Positions 24,654 to 34,017 of a DNA stretch of 64,000 nucleotides are shown here, piece by piece. Under the pieces are notes generated by a model. It had not been told where the DNA came from. It saw only the letters and a list, made by a program, of their open reading frames with translations, and searched no databases. The DNA lies in contig QOQW01000015.1 of the NCBI GenBank assembly GCA_003327425.1, positions 90,781 through 154,780 on the forward strand, in the 5' to 3' direction. This DNA comes from Candidatus Ozemibacter sibiricus. GTDB lineage: Bacteria; Muiribacteriota; Ozemobacteria; Ozemobacterales; Ozemobacteraceae. A program made the translations under genes and the position numbers. The stretch's first letter is position 1. Each line of letters opens with the position of its first letter.

Positions 24654-26510
24654 ATGGGCACGTATCTTTCACCGGGCATCTATACTCGCGAAGTCGACTT
24701 CAGCTTTTACGTCAAGCAGATATCCACCTCCTCCTGCGGCATGGTAGGTGTGGCCGAACGCGGCCCTATCAACAAGCCCGTTCTGGTCACGAGCTGGGAG
24801 CAGTTCATCAACAAGTTCGGCTCCTACCTGCAGGCCGGATACCTCGCCTACGCCGCAAGGGCGTTCTTCGACAACGGCGGCTCCGTCCTTTTCGTGAACC
24901 GCATCGCTCATCTGACCGACCCCACGGATCGGAACACCCTGACCGCCGTGAAGGCGCAAGCCGTCCTCAAGGACCGGCGCGCGGCGACGGCGTCACTTGT
25001 AACCGGCACCGTCGGCACGGATCGCATCGCGTGGCGGGCGATTCAGCCGGGGGCCGCGGGAAACGCCGTCTCCGTCGAACTCGTCGTTTCGGGAAACGAT
25101 ACGCCGCTCTCCGTCGAGGTCTTGGGACAAGCAATCACCGTCAACCTAGCGACCGACGGCGCGGGCGATCCGGTATCCACAGCGGACCAAGTGGTCGCGG
25201 CGGTCGTTGGGTCTCCGGAGGCCTCCGCGCGGGTAACTGCGGAAACGCAGGACGCGGGCATCGTCCAAGCCGCAGCCTCGGCAAACCTGTCCGGAGGACA
25301 AAACGCCCTGGACACGCTCAAGGTGCGGGCGGCCGACGAAGGAATCTGGGGTGAGCGGCTCTCCGTTCAGGTCGAAGACGGTTCTCTCGATCCGACCGGC
25401 GCGTTCAACCTGGTGGTCCGCCACAAGGGTGAGGTCGTTGAGGTCTTCAAGGACCTCTCGATGGACGAAGCGGCTCCGAACCATGTCGAGCTTGTCGTCA
25501 ACGAACGGTCGGATTTCATCACCGTCGAGGACCTTGGAACCGCATCCGGCCTTCCGTTGGACCGGCCGGTGATCGGGGTGTTCGACCTTTCGGGAGGAGA
25601 CGACGGTCTTACCGGGCTCGACGATGCCGACTACTCCGGCGATCCCTCCCAGCACACAGGCTTCTACGCCTTCGACGAGATCGACGCGCTGAATCTGGTC
25701 ATGGCTCCGGGCGTCACGACCGCCGAGGTGATCCATGCCGGCATCACCTACGCGGAAAACCGCCAGGACCTCATGTTTCTCGCCGAAGCGCCCATTCACC
25801 TCGAACCCCTGGAAGCGGTGGATTTCCGCAAGGGTCAGGGGATGTATTCCCACGGGGCCTTCAACTCGTCTTATGCCGCTCTCTACTATCCCTGGATCGA
25901 GATCAACGACCCGGTGACCGGCAAGCGCAAGCTCGTTCCGCCCAGCGGAGCCGTGGCCGGGTGCTACGCCCGCAGCGACAAGAAGACCCACGTCTGGTAC
26001 GCGCCCGCGGGCATCGACCGCGGCCGGGTCTTCAACGCCTTGTCCCTGGGCTACAAGACCAGCCGGGGCGAGCGGGACGTCCTCTATCCCGAAGGTGTCA
26101 ACGTGATCGCTTCCTTCCCCGACAGCGGCATCAACATCTGGGGGCAGAAAACCCTGCAAAGCCAGCCCTCGGCCCTCGACCGAGTCAACGTGCGGCGGCT
26201 GATGATGTTCATCGAGGAAGCCATCGCCGAATCCTCGCGCTTCGTGGTCTTCGAACCCAACAACCCGCAGACCTGGCGGGCGCTGATCCGGTTGATCAAC
26301 CCCTTCATGCAGGACATCAAGGACAAGGGCGGTCTCTACGACTTCGCCGTCCAGTGCGACGAGGAGACCAACACCCCGGCTGTGATCGACCGCAACGAAC
26401 TCGTGGCGCGCGTCTTCGTCAAGCCGACCAAAACGGCGGAATTCATCGAGCTCAACTTCGTGCTCACCGCCACGGGGGCAGATTTCAAAGAGATATTCAA
26501 GACCGGGTAA
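24654..26510 (+). CDS. Contractile tail sheath protein
   Basis: Tail sheath of 618 residues; shows that the tail contracts. The start MGTYLSPGIYTREVDFS is the standard sheath opening (YxSPGVYxxExD). The N-terminal part also has VGVAERGPINKPVLVTSWEQF and GYLAYAARAFFDNGG. The middle (about 95-330) is a variable, beta-rich insertion. The C-terminal domain has VNVRRLMMFIEEAIAESSRFVVFEPNN and WRALIRLINPFMQDIKDKGGL, then FVKPTKTAEFIELNFVLT, all strongly conserved in sheaths. The tube gene follows 11 bp later. Confidence 0.95.
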   Translation: MGTYLSPGIYTREVDFSFYVKQISTSSCGMVGVAERGPINKPVLVTSWEQFINKFGSYLQAGYLAYAARAFFDNGGSVLFVNRIAHLTDPTDRNTLTAVKAQAVLKDRRAATASLVTGTVGTDRIAWRAIQPGAAGNAVSVELVVSGNDTPLSVEVLGQAITVNLATDGAGDPVSTADQVVAAVVGSPEASARVTAETQDAGIVQAAASANLSGGQNALDTLKVRAADEGIWGERLSVQVEDGSLDPTGAFNLVVRHKGEVVEVFKDLSMDEAAPNHVELVVNERSDFITVEDLGTASGLPLDRPVIGVFDLSGGDDGLTGLDDADYSGDPSQHTGFYAFDEIDALNLVMAPGVTTAEVIHAGITYAENRQDLMFLAEAPIHLEPLEAVDFRKGQGMYSHGAFNSSYAALYYPWIEINDPVTGKRKLVPPSGAVAGCYARSDKKTHVWYAPAGIDRGRVFNALSLGYKTSRGERDVLYPEGVNVIASFPDSGINIWGQKTLQSQPSALDRVNVRRLMMFIEEAIAESSRFVVFEPNNPQTWRALIRLINPFMQDIKDKGGLYDFAVQCDEETNTPAVIDRNELVARVFVKPTKTAEFIELNFVLTATGADFKEIFKTG

Positions 26511-26521
26511 GGAGGTAAGTC

Positions 26522-26983
26522 ATGCGCAGCGGCAACATGCCCAAGAGTCTGTATCAGAACTGGCAATTCGCCGTCGAGGTGAACGGTTTCGACGTGGCGC
26601 TCTTCAAGAAGGGCCAGGAACCCAAGACCGAGTTCGAGGAGGTGGCCTTCGCTCCCGCCGGTTCCATGTTCGACCAGAAGGTGGCCGGACGGGTCAAGTT
26701 CGAGGACATCACCTTGGAGAAAGGGATTCTCCAGGACGGTTCCGACGAGGCCGCCAGGGAGTGGATCAAGAAACAGGTGGACGTCAACGCCGTGGTCGGC
26801 GGCCTGCCCAACGACTACATGCGCGATATCGACCTCGTCCGCTACGACCGAACCGGCAACGAAACGCGACGATGGACTCTGCACGGCGCGTGGATCAAGG
26901 TCCTGGAGTATGACGAACTCGAGGGCGCGAACACGGACAACACCATCGAGAAGCTCAGCATTTGCTTCCAGTATTGGACCTGA
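26522..26983 (+). CDS. Tail tube protein
   Basis: A 153-residue protein of the T4 gp19 / contractile injection tube family. It reads SLYQNWQFAVEVNGFDVALF, then FDQKVAGRVKFEDITLEKGI and later RRWTLHGAWIKVLEYDELEG, matching the tube pattern of a beta sandwich with a mid loop. AAGGAGG lies 6 bases before its ATG at 26522. It forms the inner tube that is driven through the host envelope when the sheath contracts. Confidence 0.85.
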   Translation: MRSGNMPKSLYQNWQFAVEVNGFDVALFKKGQEPKTEFEEVAFAPAGSMFDQKVAGRVKFEDITLEKGILQDGSDEAAREWIKKQVDVNAVVGGLPNDYMRDIDLVRYDRTGNETRRWTLHGAWIKVLEYDELEGANTDNTIEKLSICFQYWT

Positions 26984-26999
26984 TCCGAGGAGGTAAATC

Positions 27000-27677
27000 A
27001 TGCACACCTTTGAACTGCCGAGCGGCATCGAGATCGAGCTCCGGGAGATGACCGGGGCCGAGGAGGAACTGCTCACCAACCAGCGTCTCATCCGCACCGG
27101 CGACGCCGTGAATCAGGCGCTCAAGAACTGCATCGTGCGGCTGGGGGACAACGACGAGCCGACGGTCAAGGATGTGCTGGACCTCCTCTCCGGGGACCGG
27201 CTGTTCATTCTGGTGCGCCTTCGTCAGATCTCGCTCGGCGACGAGGTCGAGCTGGAACTGACCTGCCCGAACACCGCCTGCCGGGCGTCAAACGCCGTGA
27301 CGGTCAACCTGGACGAACTGGAGGTCACGCCTTACGGAGAGGAACGGGAGTTCGCGTTCACGCTGCCCGGTTCCGGAGGCAAGGTCCGGTTCGGTTACTT
27401 GGACGGCCACAAGGAGAAACGCCTGGCCGCACTCAAAGAGCCTTCCATCTCCTCGGCCATGTTGATCCGAATCATCGACGTGGACGGCGCGCCGCCGACC
27501 AAAAAGATCATGAACGATATGTCGATGCGGGACCGCGGCGCCCTCCGGCAGGAGATGCTGAGGGTGGACGCGGGAATCGACACGACAGTGGAGACCGATT
27601 GCCAATCGTGCGGGACACGCATCCGCACCCGGCTGGAGGCGGAACCGGGTTTTTTGTTTCCCGGAGTTCGCTTGTAA
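27000..27677 (+). CDS. Tail assembly chaperone, T4 gp26-like with zinc-binding cysteines
   Basis: A 225-residue protein between tube and tape measure genes. The first part (LREMTGAEEELLTNQRLIRTGDAVNQAL) resembles the small baseplate-hub assembly proteins of T4-like phages and injection systems. Two Cys pairs, CPNTAC in the middle and CQSCG near the end, suggest a zinc-binding fold. It is the zero-frame product. A slippery heptamer near the end of the gene may let a fraction of ribosomes continue in the -1 frame to make a longer protein. This is the expected position for a G/GT-type chaperone pair. Confidence 0.7.
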   Translation: MHTFELPSGIEIELREMTGAEEELLTNQRLIRTGDAVNQALKNCIVRLGDNDEPTVKDVLDLLSGDRLFILVRLRQISLGDEVELELTCPNTACRASNAVTVNLDELEVTPYGEEREFAFTLPGSGGKVRFGYLDGHKEKRLAALKEPSISSAMLIRIIDVDGAPPTKKIMNDMSMRDRGALRQEMLRVDAGIDTTVETDCQSCGTRIRTRLEAEPGFLFPGVRL

Positions 27678-27826
27678 GGGACGCGTTTTTCCTCGCCTAC
27701 GGCGGGCTCCACTGGAGTTTCTCGGAAACACGGGCGCTGCCGCTCTCGGTCCGCCGCGAATTCGTGGAGGCCCTGGAGCGGCAGCTTGCTTTTGAGCGTG
27801 AAGAAATGGAGCGCAGGCGCACATGA
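27000..27826 (+). CDS. Predicted -1 frameshift product of the chaperone gene
   Basis: If ribosomes slip back one base at 27647-27653, translation continues for about 59 residues to the TGA at 27824-27826, giving a protein of about 275 residues. The added tail contains LVRDAFFLAYGGLHWSFSETRAL and RREFVEALERQLAFEREE. This looks like the short helical proteins (DUF6760-like) found after the gp26-like gene in contractile tails. The -1 frame has no ATG or GTG with a ribosome site of its own. It ends by overlapping the tape measure ATG. The open frame is seen; its use is inferred. Confidence 0.55.
27647..27653 (+). promoter_or_regulatory. Slippery heptamer GGGTTTT for -1 frameshifting
   Basis: In the zero frame the bases are split G GGT TTT, the X XXY YYZ form needed for a -1 slip. 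It lies 24 bases before the zero-frame stop. I did not identify a stable pseudoknot by eye. Confidence 0.55.
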
Positions 27827-30800
27827 ACGGAGATCTCGGACTCGGCGTCATCGTCTCGATGAAGGACGCGTTCTCGCAGAACGCGGCCCGGGTCCAGTCG
27901 TCCATGCAGTCCCTGGACGCGACGGTGGCTGCCTCCAGCGAGCGCATGACGCGCAACCTCGACCGCATCCAGAAGGGCACCATGATGATCGGCGCGGGGC
28001 TGGCGCTCATGGCCGTGCCCGTCGGACTCATCGCCTCCACCGCCGCGACGCAGAAAGCCCTGGGCGAAATGGCGTCGCTCGGCACCAAGGACCTGCGCGC
28101 TCTCGAAGACGCCGCCGAGAGCTTCACCAATACCTGGGCCGGATACAGCAAGGCTGAATTCATCGGCGCGGCCTACGACGTAAAGTCGGCGTTGTCGAGC
28201 CTCTCCGACGAAGCCGTGGGCACCTTCTCCGCCATGGCCGCGCTCACCGCCAAGGCCACCAAGGCCAGCATCCAGGAGATGGTCGGCACCTTCACCACCG
28301 GGTACGGCATCTTCAAGCCGATCATGTCGGGCATGACCGATATGGAATGGGCCAAGGCTTTCTCCGGAGCCATGGCTCAGACCGTAGCGTCCTTCAAGAC
28401 CACCGGGGCGCAGATGGCTGAAGCCGTCAAAAACATCGGCGCGGTCGCCGCCGCTTCCAACATCCCGCTGCAGGAACAGCTTGCCATTCTCGGGCAACTG
28501 CAGACGACAATGCCCGGTTCGGAAGCCGGAACACTCTACAAGGCTTTCATCATGAAGGCGGCCGAGGCCGGTGAACAATTGGGATTGTCCTTCGTGGATT
28601 CCACAGGAAGGCTCAAAGGGGTCATCCCCATTCTTCAAGAGATCAAGTCGCGCTTTCCGGACCTTACCCAGGCCGCCGCGCAGGTCCAGATCAAGAAGGC
28701 CTTCGGCTCCGATGAGGCGGTGAAGTTCCTGCTCCAGATGTCCCAGGGAATGGAGTCCCTGGAGGGCAACATCCGCACCATCGAACAGGCGATGAAGAGC
28801 GGCACCGCCGTCACCGAGGAAATGGCGCGGGCCATGAACATGGATATCGGCAGTCAGTTTCAGCTTTTGCGCCAGCAGGTCGGAAACCTCGCTGAAATCC
28901 TCGGCCGCACGCTTCTGCCGGTGGTGACTCCGGTTATCCAGGGGATATCGAAAGCCGTCCTGTTCTTCCAGAAGCTCGCACGTTCGATGCCGGGGTTGAC
29001 CAGAGTCCTCTTGACCTTGTCCATCGCCCTGGGTGCCGTGCTGGTCGTCGTCGGGGGAGTCATCGCCGCGGCCGGGACCATCGGCCTCATGCTCCCCGCC
29101 ATCAAGGCGGGGCTTGCCGCCATGGGCGCGGCAATCGCCGGTGTGGGAAGCACGTTCGCGGCATATTTCCTTCCGGTGGTCGCGATCATCGGCGGTGTGG
29201 TGCTCGCCGTTTATCTCCTCAAGCGGGCTTGGGAGACCAACTTCGCCGGCATCAGGGACACCATCCTCGGCGCATGGGAAAAGGTGCAACTCGTATTCCA
29301 GGGAATCCGGGCGCTCGTCACCTCGCTCTCCGGCGGAGCCGGAACCATGTCGGCCGACCTGGCCCAGAAGCTCGAACAGGCCGGACTGATGGGACTGGTG
29401 GTCACGGTCTTCCGCATCTACTACCGGGTGCGCCAGTTTCTGACCGGCTTGTGGGAGGCATTCTCCGACGCGTTCGGAAAGATCAGGGCGATTCTCGAAC
29501 CCGCGGTCCGGGCGCTCATGCAGGCTTACGACATGCTGTACAAAGCGATCTTCTCGGTCCTTGAAATCTTCGGCTTGGCGGCCTCTTCCGCCGATGCCTC
29601 CTCCTATCGGAGTCTCGGCGAGACACTCGGCACGGTGCTCGGTGTGATCGCCAAGGTCGGCGCGTATCTCCTTAAGTTCGTCATCTACAACCTGGCGGCC
29701 GTCATCACGGTGGTGGCTTGGGTGGTGCGCGCGGTCGTCTGGCTCGGCAAGACCATCGTCACCACTTTCATCGAGGCGGGGAAGTTCATCTACAAGTTCT
29801 TTCTGCCGGTCCGGCTTTTGGTCGAGGCGCTCCGCATGGCGGCCCGCGTCGTTTACGCGGTTTGGCAGGTACTCACCGGTGACCTCTCCGTGCTCGACGG
29901 CCTCAAGGCCGTCGGCGGCGCGGTCTTCGATTTCCTGGCCACGCCGTTCTGTTGGGCCCGGGACGTGATCGTCGGCGTCTGGGATTTCATCAAGGGACTT
30001 TTCTCCGCCGTCGGAAGTTTTTTCGCTTCCGCGGCATCGGCTTTGGCTGCAGCCTTCATGAACCTGCCTCTGGTCCGGACGCTGGCCGATGTCTTCAGCG
30101 CGGTGCGGGGATTCTTATCCGGCGACATGACTTTCTTCGAGGCGGGCAAGGCGATTCTCGTATCCGTCGGAAAAGGCATCTGGTCGGCGGTCACCTATCC
30201 GTTCGAGATGCTCAAGAAGGCTCTCGGGTGGCTCCGCAGACTGCTGCCTTTTTCAGACGCGGAGACCGGTCCGTTGTCGGACCTCACCGCTTCCGGCGCA
30301 GCCGTTCTCAAAACACTGGCCAAGGGAATGCTCGGCGTCCTCTCCCTGCCGGGCAAGGTGCTGGGCTTGGCGCTGCAAGGAATGCTGAACACGGTCCGCT
30401 GGGTATGGGACGGTTTGAAAAGCCTGGGAGGCGGCATCCTCTCCGCGGTCACCTGGCCGTTCAGGAAAGGAGCGGAGGCCGCGTCCGCCGTCTGGCGTAC
30501 TGTCGGCACTGCGGCATCGAGCGCTTGGAACGGCATCACAACGCTCGGTCGTGGAGCTGCGGACGTGTTGGCCGCGCCCTTCAAATGGATGCAGTCCGCA
30601 GCCGGGACCGCCTGGAACGGCATCGCAAGCGCCGCAACCGGATTTTGGGGGAGCCTCGGGAACATCGGGAGCACGGCTTGGTCGCTCGTCAGCACGCCTT
30701 TTTCGTGGATCGCAGGTTCCGCGGGAGCGGCCTGGGACAAGGTCAAAACCTCCGCCGGTGCGGCCTGGGATGGAATCGCCAACCTTCTCCAAGGTGGATG

Positions 30801-31728
30801 GAACCGGATCGGTTCACTGTTCCAGTCGTCCTGGCCGCTTCTTTCCGCGCCCTTCGACTGGATCGCCGGAAGCGCCATCTCCGCCTGGAGCCGGATCACC
30901 GGCACGGCGTCGACGGCATGGGACACCATCAAGACCATGGCGCAGAGCGCCTGGGATTGGATCAAGGCCCCGTTCGAGGGGTTGGCATCGGCCGCATCGT
31001 CCGCATGGGAACAAGTAAAGACCGCCGCATCGAGCGCCTTCGGGTCTCTGGCGTCCAGCGTGTCCTCGTTGGCGAACTCGGCGTTCGAGAGCGGCAGGGC
31101 GTTCATGATCGCGGTGGGTGATGGCATCAAGTCCGCCGTGAGTGCGCCGTACCAGGCCGCCAAGTCGGCCCTTTCGTTCGTGCGGAATCTGCTGCCTTTC
31201 TCCGATGCCAAGGAAGGCCCGCTCGCGGACTTGACCCGAAGCGGCGCTGCGCTGATTCAGACCCTGGCCGGAGGTATCACCAAGGCCGCCTCAGCACCCG
31301 CCGAGGCCATGACCCGCGCATTCGGGTTCATGACCGGGCTGACCGGCAAGATCGCCGCTCCCGCCATGCTGGCGGGAACCCTGGCGCTCACACCGGTCAT
31401 GGCGGCGGAAGCACCGACGCTTGCCTCTTCCCTGGAAAGCACCGGAGCGGCGGTTCCGATGGAGCGACCAGCCGCCTCTCTCCCCACCGCTCAGGCCCGT
31501 CTTCTCGGCGAGACCAAAGGAGCGCTCGGTCCGGAGTCCGGCATGCCGTCCGCACCTCCGGGGGAGACGCTTCGCCCGGTGCTCGAATCCTTGCTGGCGA
31601 AGCTTCAGCAACTCGGCGAGCGGCCCATCGAGGTGTCGGTGACCACGCTGCTCGACGGACGGCAGGTGGCCCGTTCCGTGTACCGGGACCTGCGCGAGCG
31701 CAAGATCAAGAACTACGAGACGCTGTGA
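27823..31728 (+). CDS. Tape measure protein
   Basis: A 1301-residue protein that sets tail length and is likely ejected into the cell. It starts with a helical region (VSMKDAFSQNAARVQSSMQSL), has a large domain with LGEMASLGTKDLRALEDAAE and hydrophobic membrane-like segments at about 390-470 and 620-650. The C-terminal half contains many tandem Trp-rich units of the form AWNGI/AWDKV...FxWI about 35-45 residues apart. Two longer repeats, LPFSDAETGPLSDLTASGAA (near 807) and LPFSDAKEGPLADLTRSGAA (near 1123), frame them. The start overlaps the end of the chaperone -1 frame (ATGA). Confidence 0.92.
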   Translation: MNGDLGLGVIVSMKDAFSQNAARVQSSMQSLDATVAASSERMTRNLDRIQKGTMMIGAGLALMAVPVGLIASTAATQKALGEMASLGTKDLRALEDAAESFTNTWAGYSKAEFIGAAYDVKSALSSLSDEAVGTFSAMAALTAKATKASIQEMVGTFTTGYGIFKPIMSGMTDMEWAKAFSGAMAQTVASFKTTGAQMAEAVKNIGAVAAASNIPLQEQLAILGQLQTTMPGSEAGTLYKAFIMKAAEAGEQLGLSFVDSTGRLKGVIPILQEIKSRFPDLTQAAAQVQIKKAFGSDEAVKFLLQMSQGMESLEGNIRTIEQAMKSGTAVTEEMARAMNMDIGSQFQLLRQQVGNLAEILGRTLLPVVTPVIQGISKAVLFFQKLARSMPGLTRVLLTLSIALGAVLVVVGGVIAAAGTIGLMLPAIKAGLAAMGAAIAGVGSTFAAYFLPVVAIIGGVVLAVYLLKRAWETNFAGIRDTILGAWEKVQLVFQGIRALVTSLSGGAGTMSADLAQKLEQAGLMGLVVTVFRIYYRVRQFLTGLWEAFSDAFGKIRAILEPAVRALMQAYDMLYKAIFSVLEIFGLAASSADASSYRSLGETLGTVLGVIAKVGAYLLKFVIYNLAAVITVVAWVVRAVVWLGKTIVTTFIEAGKFIYKFFLPVRLLVEALRMAARVVYAVWQVLTGDLSVLDGLKAVGGAVFDFLATPFCWARDVIVGVWDFIKGLFSAVGSFFASAASALAAAFMNLPLVRTLADVFSAVRGFLSGDMTFFEAGKAILVSVGKGIWSAVTYPFEMLKKALGWLRRLLPFSDAETGPLSDLTASGAAVLKTLAKGMLGVLSLPGKVLGLALQGMLNTVRWVWDGLKSLGGGILSAVTWPFRKGAEAASAVWRTVGTAASSAWNGITTLGRGAADVLAAPFKWMQSAAGTAWNGIASAATGFWGSLGNIGSTAWSLVSTPFSWIAGSAGAAWDKVKTSAGAAWDGIANLLQGGWNRIGSLFQSSWPLLSAPFDWIAGSAISAWSRITGTASTAWDTIKTMAQSAWDWIKAPFEGLASAASSAWEQVKTAASSAFGSLASSVSSLANSAFESGRAFMIAVGDGIKSAVSAPYQAAKSALSFVRNLLPFSDAKEGPLADLTRSGAALIQTLAGGITKAASAPAEAMTRAFGFMTGLTGKIAAPAMLAGTLALTPVMAAEAPTLASSLESTGAAVPMERPAASLPTAQARLLGETKGALGPESGMPSAPPGETLRPVLESLLAKLQQLGERPIEVSVTTLLDGRQVARSVYRDLRERKIKNYETL

Positions 31729-31735
31729 GGAACGC

Positions 31736-32047
31736 ATGAAACGGATATTCATTTGCAGCCGGTACGCCGGGGACGTTCCCCGGAACACGGCGACCGCCGA
31801 ACGTCTCTGCCGGAAGGCGGTGGAACGCGGTTGCGCGCCCTTTGCGCCGCACCTTCTCTACACGCGCTTCCTCGATGACGGAAAGACCTCCGAACGCGAA
31901 GCGGGCATCGCCTGCGGCCTGACGTTCATGGAGAGCTGCGACGAGGTCTGGGTGTTCACCGGCGAAGGCCTTTCCGACGGCATGCGACGGGAAGTCGATC
32001 ATGCCCGGCGTCTGGGCAAGCCCGTCATCGAGTTGGAGGTGATGTAG
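31736..32047 (+). CDS. Small nucleotide-sugar hydrolase-like protein (DUF4406-type)
   Basis: A 103-residue protein with a Rossmann-like pattern: MKRIFICSRYAGDVPRNTATAERLCRKAV, later ESCDEVWVFTGEGLSDGMRREVDHARRLGKPVIEL. This is the form of DUF4406/nucleoside 2-deoxyribosyltransferase-like proteins, which use SR/Y-x-G, a Ser-x-Gly-M turn and an acidic residue. The target nucleotide is unknown. It is out of place between the tape measure and baseplate genes and may be a small extra gene, for example for nucleotide metabolism or defence. Confidence 0.65.
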   Translation: MKRIFICSRYAGDVPRNTATAERLCRKAVERGCAPFAPHLLYTRFLDDGKTSEREAGIACGLTFMESCDEVWVFTGEGLSDGMRREVDHARRLGKPVIELEVM

Positions 32048-32049
32048 CC

Positions 32050-32520
32050 GTGGCTTGGGACCGGAAAGAGATCACCGCGTACTTGGTGGACGTGGACACG
32101 GGCGACTACCTCGATTTTCAGTACAACCCGAACGACATCGTCGACGAGAAAAGCACGGCCTACGCGGCCATCAAGATTCCGGGCATGAGCCATCCCCGTT
32201 ACCAGTACGTGGCCGGCGAGCCGCGCAAGATCGGCTTCAAGCTGGTCTTCTTCAAGGGGTCCGTAAAGGAGTCGGTGGACTGGCTGCGCTCGCTGCTCTA
32301 TCCCGAACACGCCGGAACCATGCTCAAGAACGCCCCGCACCGGGTGATCTTCATGTTCGGAGACCTCTACCCGGGCGTGCTTTGTGTCGTCCGCCAGGTG
32401 AAAGCCCGGTTCTTCCACATGTTCGACCGGGACAACCTGCTGCCCCAGCACGCCGAAGTGGACGTGATGCTCGAGGAGTACATCGACCAGTCCGTGGACT
32501 ATTCGGAGGTGCGCGGATGA
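32050..32520 (+). CDS. Tube-baseplate adaptor (CIS tube-like) protein
   Basis: A 156-residue protein; GTG start. It reads AYLVDVDTGDYLDFQYNPNDIVDEKS, where the FxYNP element is the mark of the second tube or tube-initiator protein of contractile injection systems and phages (the gp48/gp54 role). The rest is beta-rich (RKIGFKLVFFKGSVKESVDWL; RVIFMFGDLYPGVLCVV; EVDVMLEEYI). The gene overlaps the LysM-like gene by 4 bp. Confidence 0.7.
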   Translation: MAWDRKEITAYLVDVDTGDYLDFQYNPNDIVDEKSTAYAAIKIPGMSHPRYQYVAGEPRKIGFKLVFFKGSVKESVDWLRSLLYPEHAGTMLKNAPHRVIFMFGDLYPGVLCVVRQVKARFFHMFDRDNLLPQHAEVDVMLEEYIDQSVDYSEVRG

Positions 32521-32807
32521 TCGGACGTCGATCCAGATACGCGGCATCCATTCTCTACGCGTCGGGAGAAGGGGATTTCCTGGGCGCGCGTCCGGCCATC
32601 GAGAGCAAGCCCCGGCCCGACGACCGGTTTCACACGGTGATCGAGGGGGACCGGGTCGATTTGCTGGCCCATCGCTATCTGGGACAGGCCGATCTCTGGT
32701 GGATCATCTGCGACTACAACGACATTTTCTTTCCCATGGAACTGACGCCGGGGACCATCCTGCGCATCCCCTCGGCGGAACATACACTGATGAGACTGCT
32801 TGGCTGA
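32517..32807 (+). CDS. LysM-like baseplate protein (gp53-type)
   Basis: A 96-residue protein with a LysM-like unit: VIEGDRVDLLAHRYLGQADLWWIICDYN, then TPGTILRIPSAE. LysM folds recur in tail proteins of contractile systems, where they tie the hub to the wedge. The start, ATG at 32517, overlaps the upstream stop. It is the last gene of this late unit; a minus-strand cargo gene follows after 10 bp. Confidence 0.75.
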   Translation: MIGRRSRYAASILYASGEGDFLGARPAIESKPRPDDRFHTVIEGDRVDLLAHRYLGQADLWWIICDYNDIFFPMELTPGTILRIPSAEHTLMRLLG

Positions 32808-32817
32808 CATCGAGAGA

Positions 32818-34011
32818 TCAGCGCTTTCCTTTTTCGGAAGGTTCGGTCAGCGTTTTCCAGATATCCTCGACATGGAGCGGATTGAGGATGCGGACGCCCC
32901 GGATGTCGAACGGCCGCTCGCCGTTATAGAGGACCGTCCCAGGCAGGACCCGCTTGACGCCCAGCGTTTGGAACCATTCGAGTTGTTTGACGAAATCCGC
33001 GGAGAAGGTCGCTGCGGACTTGATCTCGACCGGCGTGAGCATCCCTTTTTCCCGGACGAGCAGATCGACCTCGTTGCCGTGGGAGTCCCGGAAGAAATAG
33101 ATCTCAGGCCTGATCCCGCGGTTCAGGGCGTTTTTTACGATGTCGGCGATGACGAGGTTCTCGTAAAGGTTTCCCCGCAGAGGGTCGCGGGAAGCCTGCT
33201 CCGCCGTGTGGATGCCGAGCAGAAAGGCGGCAAGCCCCACATCGGTGAAGTATATCTTGGGCGACTTGATCACCCGTTTCTGGACGTTTTCGAAAAACGG
33301 GGGCAGTTCGAACACGACATACGAAGCCTTCAGCACTGAGAGCCAGTTTCGGATCGTCGTGGCGGAAGCGCCCACGTCGCCTCCCAGCGAGGCGAGGTTG
33401 ACGATCTGTCCCACCCGGCCTGCCAACAGGGTCAGAAACTTCTGAAACAGCGACAGATCGCGCAACTGAATCAAGGCGCGGACATCCCGCTCGACGTAGG
33501 TCTGCAGATAGCCGTTGAAAAACCGGCGCGGCTCCAATCCTTCTTCATGAAGCCTGGGGAAAAAACCGCGACAGATCAAATCGAAGGGGTCAAGGGCCGA
33601 ATCGTATCGGCGGATTTCGCGAAGGGAAAACGGCCATAGGGCCAGCATGGCCGTCCGGCCCGCCAGCGACTGACTGATCGCCTCATGCAGTTGCGGCTGA
33701 TGACTGCCGGTCAGGATGAACCGCCCGCGTTTCCTGGTCTTGTCGACCATGCCTTGGATATAGGAAAGCAGAACCGGAAGCCGTTGCACCTCGTCCAGGA
33801 CGCCGCCGCCTTCCATCTGTGCGAGAAAACCCCGCGGATCGGCCTCGGCCGCCATGCGCACATCCGGGTCCTCGAGCGAAAAGTACGGCATGTCCGGAAA
33901 CGTCATCCGGGTCAGGGTGGTCTTGCCCGACTGCCGCGGCCCGAGGATGGTCACCACTGGGTACTCGGCGGCGGATCGCAACAGCTCTTGGGTGACATCT
34001 CGAGTGATCAT
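32818..34011 (-). CDS. AAA ATPase of the AAA_14/DUF4143 family
   Basis: A 397-residue P-loop protein. Walker A is GPRQSGKTTL near residue 24; Walker B is GGVLDEVQRLP; GRFILTGSHQPQL follows. The C-terminal DUF4143 domain contains KSPKIYFTDVGLAAFLLGI, LYENLVIADI and NEVDLLVREKGMLTPVEIKSA, the last a PD-(D/E)xK-like nuclease segment (Glu-Val-Asp, Glu-Ile-Lys). The start is the ATG at 34011. This family is common in prokaryotes and of uncertain role; some members accompany defence or mobile elements. As a minus-strand gene in a plus-strand tail operon it is best seen as cargo. Confidence 0.85.
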   Translation of the reverse strand: MITRDVTQELLRSAAEYPVVTILGPRQSGKTTLTRMTFPDMPYFSLEDPDVRMAAEADPRGFLAQMEGGGVLDEVQRLPVLLSYIQGMVDKTRKRGRFILTGSHQPQLHEAISQSLAGRTAMLALWPFSLREIRRYDSALDPFDLICRGFFPRLHEEGLEPRRFFNGYLQTYVERDVRALIQLRDLSLFQKFLTLLAGRVGQIVNLASLGGDVGASATTIRNWLSVLKASYVVFELPPFFENVQKRVIKSPKIYFTDVGLAAFLLGIHTAEQASRDPLRGNLYENLVIADIVKNALNRGIRPEIYFFRDSHGNEVDLLVREKGMLTPVEIKSAATFSADFVKQLEWFQTLGVKRVLPGTVLYNGERPFDIRGVRILNPLHVEDIWKTLTEPSEKGKR

Positions 34012-34017
34012 GGCATG

